From NCBI GenBank assembly GCA_028707085.1, contig JAQTUW010000016.1, positions 1 to 64,000 on the forward strand: a stretch of 64,000 nt of DNA. The letters are read 5' to 3'. The notes under the pieces are model-generated. The model searched no databases and was not told where the DNA came from. It saw only the letters and a program-made list of their open reading frames with translations. The position numbers and the translations under genes were made by a program. This DNA is from Methylococcales bacterium (GTDB lineage: Bacteria > Pseudomonadota > Gammaproteobacteria > Methylococcales > Methylomonadaceae). This document shows positions 60,457 to 64,000 of the stretch, piece after piece. The first letter of the stretch is position 1. Each line of letters starts with the position of its first letter.

Positions 60457-63400
60457 TGAATATTTCCAGTTGGAGCATTCGCAACCCCATTCCGGCCGCC
60501 ATGCTGTTCGTGGTGCTCAGTTTTGCCGGCATGATGGGCTTTGAAGCCATGAAGGTTCAAAACTTCCCGGATCTGGATTTACCGACCATCACCGTATCGG
60601 CATCCCTGCCCGGGGCGTCGCCAGGGCAACTGGAAACCGAGGTGGCCCGAAAAATCGAAAACACCATCGCCACCTTGCAAGGCCTTAAACATATCACCAG
60701 CAAGATCAAGGACGGTAGCGTGACCGTGACCGCCGAATTCCGCCTGGAAAAACCAGTGCAGGAGGCGCTGGACGATGTCCGCTCCGCAGTGAGCAAAATA
60801 CGCACAGACCTGCCCGGCGATTTGCGCGACCCGATTGTCACCAGACTGGATCTGGCCGGCAGTCCGATCCTGGCTTTCGCCGTGTCGTCCAGCCGGCGCG
60901 ATGATGAGGCGGTATCCTGGTTTGTGGAGGATACCGTCGCCAAACGCCTGCTGTCAGTCAAAGGCGTGGGCGCAGTAAATCGAGTAGGCGGGGCCAGCCG
61001 GGAAATCAGCGTGGCCCTCGATCCGATCAAGCTTGAAGCGCTTGGCGCGACAGCCACCGACATTTCCCGGCAATTACGCAATGTGCAGCGGGAAAGCGCC
61101 GGCGGCCGTGCCGATCTGGGGAACGGCGAACAGCCACTGCGCACCTTGGGCAATGTGGCTTCCGCCGATGAAATGCGCAAGCTGGAGATTACCCTTACCG
61201 ATGGCCGCCCCATACATCTCGACCAGGTAGCGACCATCACCGACACCATAGCCGAACCCCGCGCCCTGGCCTTGCTCAATGGCAAACCAGTGGTGGGCTT
61301 TGAGGTAACCCGCAGCCGCGGCGCCAGCGAAGTGGAGGTCGGCGCGGGCGTACTTCAGGCGCTGGCCGAATTGCAGGCGGCCAACCCGGATATCGCGTTT
61401 ACGGAAGCCTTTAATTTCGTCATTCCGGTACAGGAAGAGTTTCAGGGTTCCATGAGTATGCTTTATGAGGGCGGTTTGCTGGCCGTCCTGGTCGTCTGGC
61501 TGTTTTTGCGCGACTGGCGAGCCACCTTTATTTCCGCAATCGCTCTGCCGCTGTCGGTGATACCGTCTTTTCTAGGCATGTATTATCTGGGTTTTTCCCT
61601 GAATGTGGTGACCTTGCTGGCGCTGTCTCTGGTAATCGGCATTCTGGTGGATGACGCGATTGTCGAGGTGGAAAACATTGTCCGCCACCAGCGCATGGGT
61701 AAATCCGCCTATCAGGCGGCGATGGAGGCGGCGAACGAAATCGGCATGGCGGTTATCGCCACGACTTTCTCTCTGGTGGCGGTTTTTTTGCCTACCGCCT
61801 TCATGAGCGGCATAGCCGGCCGCTTCTTCAAACAGTTCGGCTGGACGGCTGCTCTGGCCATTCTGGCTTCCCTGCTGGTCGCTCGCCTACTGACGCCGAT
61901 GATGGCCGCCTATATGCTAAAAAACGGCAAACACACCGCAGTGGCCGACGGCAAGGTGATGCAGGTCTATCTAAAGCTGGCCGGCTGGTGTCTGCGCCAC
62001 CGCTTGTTGACCATGCTTGGCGCGGCCGGCTTCTTCGTCGGCTCGCTGTGTCTGATTCCGCTGTTGCCGACCGGCTTCATTCCGGCGGACGACAACCCGC
62101 AAACCCAGGTATTTGTCGAACTGCCGCCCGGCGCCACGCTGGCGCAAACCACGGCTTCCGCCGAAGCGGCCCGCGCCTTGCTGGTCAGCCAACCGTATGT
62201 AAAATCGGTTTTCACCACCATAGGCGGCGGCTCGGCAGGTACCGATCCGATGGCGCCGGCTTCAGGCGGCGGCGAAGTGCGCAAAGCCACGTTGACGATC
62301 CTGCTGGCAAACCGCCAGGACAGACCTGTGCACAAACAGGTGATCGAGCAGGCGATACGCAAGGCATTGCAATTTCTGCCGGGGGTCAGAACCAAGGTCG
62401 GCCTGGGTTCGACGGGTGAAAAATACGTGCTGGTGCTAAGCGGAGACGACCCGCAGGCTTTAGGCTCCGCAGCCCGCAATGTGGAGCGCGAACTGCGCAC
62501 CATCCCCGGCCTGGGCAACATTGCATCCAGTGCGGCGCTGGTAAGGCCGGAGATTGCAGTCAGGCCGACGTTTTCCCGCGCTGCCGACCTGGGCGTCACC
62601 ACCGCCGCCATTGCCGAAACCTTACGCATTGCCACCCTGGGCGATTATGACTGGGCGCTGGCCAAGCTTAATCTTTCCCAGCGTCAAGTGCCGGTGGTAG
62701 TCAAGCTGGCGACCACGGCCAGACAGGATCTGGCCGTACTGGAGCGGCTGGCTGTGCCGTCCGCCAAGGCCGGCGGCGGCGCAATCATGGTCGGCCAGGT
62801 GGCTGAGCTGAGCCTGTCCAGCGGGCCAGCGGTGATCGACCGTTACGACCGCTCCCGCAATATCAATTTTGAAATCGAACTCTCGGGCCTGCCGCTGGGC
62901 GATGTGACCAATGCGGTACGAAATCTGCCGAGCATGCGGCAACTGCCTGCCGGGGTGAAGCAGATCAGTATTGGCGATGCGGAAATGATGGGCGAGTTGT
63001 TCTCCAGCTTTGGCCTAGCGATGCTAACCGGGGTGCTGTGCATTTTTGTGGTGCTGGTGTTGCTGTTCAAGGATTTTTTGCAGCCGATCACCATTCTGGC
63101 GGCCCTGCCGCTATCTTTCGGCGGCGGCTTCGTGGCTTTGCTGCTGGCCGGCAAGAGTTTCTCCATGCCCTCGCTAATCGGTCTGGTGATGCTGATGGGC
63201 ATCGCCACCAAAAACTCGATTCTGTTGATTGATTATGCGATTATCGCCCGCCGCGAACACGGTCTGCACAGGCTGGAGGCGCTGATGGACGCCTGTCATA
63301 AGCGCGCCCGGCCCATCGTGATGACCACCCTGGCCATGGGCGCGGGCATGATGCCGATCGCCCTGGGACTGGGCACGGCCGATTCTTCGTTTCGCAGTCC

Positions 63401-63569
63401 GATGGCGATTGCGGTGATCGGCGGACTGGTGACCTCCACCTTGCTGAGCCTGCTGGTGATTCCGGTAGCCTATACCTATCTGGACGACTTTAAAAACCTG
63501 TTAGTGATGTTGTGGAGGCGATTGTCCGTACCGGAAAGCCACATACCGAAGAACGAAGAGAGGATTTAA
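60456..63569 (+). CDS. Efflux RND transporter permease (HAE1-like)
   Basis: 1037 aa; SIRNPIPAAMLFVVLSFAGMMGFEAMKVQNFPDLDLPTITVSASLPGASPGQLETEV; LVIGILVDDAIVEVENIVRH. Confidence 0.96.
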   Translation: MNISSWSIRNPIPAAMLFVVLSFAGMMGFEAMKVQNFPDLDLPTITVSASLPGASPGQLETEVARKIENTIATLQGLKHITSKIKDGSVTVTAEFRLEKPVQEALDDVRSAVSKIRTDLPGDLRDPIVTRLDLAGSPILAFAVSSSRRDDEAVSWFVEDTVAKRLLSVKGVGAVNRVGGASREISVALDPIKLEALGATATDISRQLRNVQRESAGGRADLGNGEQPLRTLGNVASADEMRKLEITLTDGRPIHLDQVATITDTIAEPRALALLNGKPVVGFEVTRSRGASEVEVGAGVLQALAELQAANPDIAFTEAFNFVIPVQEEFQGSMSMLYEGGLLAVLVVWLFLRDWRATFISAIALPLSVIPSFLGMYYLGFSLNVVTLLALSLVIGILVDDAIVEVENIVRHQRMGKSAYQAAMEAANEIGMAVIATTFSLVAVFLPTAFMSGIAGRFFKQFGWTAALAILASLLVARLLTPMMAAYMLKNGKHTAVADGKVMQVYLKLAGWCLRHRLLTMLGAAGFFVGSLCLIPLLPTGFIPADDNPQTQVFVELPPGATLAQTTASAEAARALLVSQPYVKSVFTTIGGGSAGTDPMAPASGGGEVRKATLTILLANRQDRPVHKQVIEQAIRKALQFLPGVRTKVGLGSTGEKYVLVLSGDDPQALGSAARNVERELRTIPGLGNIASSAALVRPEIAVRPTFSRAADLGVTTAAIAETLRIATLGDYDWALAKLNLSQRQVPVVVKLATTARQDLAVLERLAVPSAKAGGGAIMVGQVAELSLSSGPAVIDRYDRSRNINFEIELSGLPLGDVTNAVRNLPSMRQLPAGVKQISIGDAEMMGELFSSFGLAMLTGVLCIFVVLVLLFKDFLQPITILAALPLSFGGGFVALLLAGKSFSMPSLIGLVMLMGIATKNSILLIDYAIIARREHGLHRLEALMDACHKRARPIVMTTLAMGAGMMPIALGLGTADSSFRSPMAIAVIGGLVTSTLLSLLVIPVAYTYLDDFKNLLVMLWRRLSVPESHIPKNEERI

Positions 63570-63599
63570 CGCGGACTAACCAAGAGTGCTGCTTGCAGC

Positions 63600-63625
63600 G
63601 GTTCCCAGACCAATTACTGGGAACC
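63600..63625. terminator. Hairpin between convergent genes, possible terminator
   Basis: GGTTCCCAG-accaatta-CTGGGAACC perfect 9-bp stem; no clear T-tract. Confidence 0.4.
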
Positions 63626-63655
63626 GACCCTCAATGTAGCGGCTTGAAAATGCCC

Positions 63656-64000
63656 TTACAGCTTGGCCAGCACCCGGGCGACCGTCTCGCCCATCGCCGA
63701 CGGGGTGGGGGCGATGGTGACGCCATACTGGCGGAGAATCTCGACCTTTTCCGCCGCTGATTCGCCGGATGAGGAAATGATGGCCCCAGCATGCCCCATA
63801 CGCCGGCCTTTGGGCGCCGTCAGGCCGGCGATATAGGCCACCAGCGGCTTGCTCATGTTTTCTTTGGCGAACAGGCCGGCTTCCACTTCCTGCGGGCCGC
63901 CGATCTCGCCTATCATCACCACCACCTTGGTTTCGGGATCCACCTCGAATTTTTCCAGAATGTCGCGGTGCGAACTGCCGTTAATCGGATCGCCGCCGAT
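63656..64000 (-). CDS. sucD: Succinyl-CoA synthetase alpha subunit, C-terminal part; runs off the right edge
   Basis: IGGDPINGSSHRDILEKFEVDPETKVVVMIGEIGGPQEVEAG...KPLVAYIAGLTAPKGRRMGHAGAIISSSGESAAEK. Confidence 0.96.
   Translation of the reverse strand: MGGDPINGSSHRDILEKFEVDPETKVVVMIGEIGGPQEVEAGLFAKENMSKPLVAYIAGLTAPKGRRMGHAGAIISSSGESAAEKVEILRQYGVTIAPTPSAMGETVARVLAKL

Noticed and set aside
1-64000. CRISPR arrays, rRNA genes, intact transposases, prophage or toxin-antitoxin modules
   Set aside because: Looked for but no regularly spaced repeats, rRNA-like stretches or recognisable proteins of these classes were seen.

Overview
The window looks like a chromosomal segment of a gammaproteobacterium, possibly a methanotroph-like lineage (inference from gene content only). 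At the left edge is an exosortase/PEP-CTERM-type exopolysaccharide cluster: a partial chain-length determinant, a Wza-like export protein with an unusual Gly-rich insert, and a PrsT-like TPR protein. Most of the rest is housekeeping: lytic transglycosylase, RND permease, udgB-uvrC-pgsA, UDP-glucuronate epimerase, ygiQ, aceEF-lpd, cca, rlmJ, tldD/pmbA, rpoH, glnS, hemW, gloA, btuB, zwf, darP, a TetR-regulated tripartite RND efflux operon, and the 3' end of sucD. About 31.5-46.1 kb is accessory: small stress or metabolism genes, several decayed genes, a 2902-aa cyclic beta-1,2-glucan synthase-like protein, and a tRNA-Leu at the right edge with a degenerate copy of its 3' flank about 0.5 kb away. 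The observations most worth checking are: (i) a near-perfect CIRCE/HrcA operator directly upstream of rpoH; (ii) two near-identical MITE-like elements with terminal inverted repeats and CTAG flanks that tightly bracket a lytic transglycosylase gene; (iii) tandem palindromic operators before the TetR-RND operon; (iv) a cobalamin riboswitch upstream of btuB and an uncharacterised membrane protein; (v) the Gly-rich insertion in the export protein; (vi) the att-like remnant at tRNA-Leu. I found no CRISPR array, rRNA or intact transposase, and no clearly new multi-gene defence-type system. All assignments are by reading the sequence; no database search was run.
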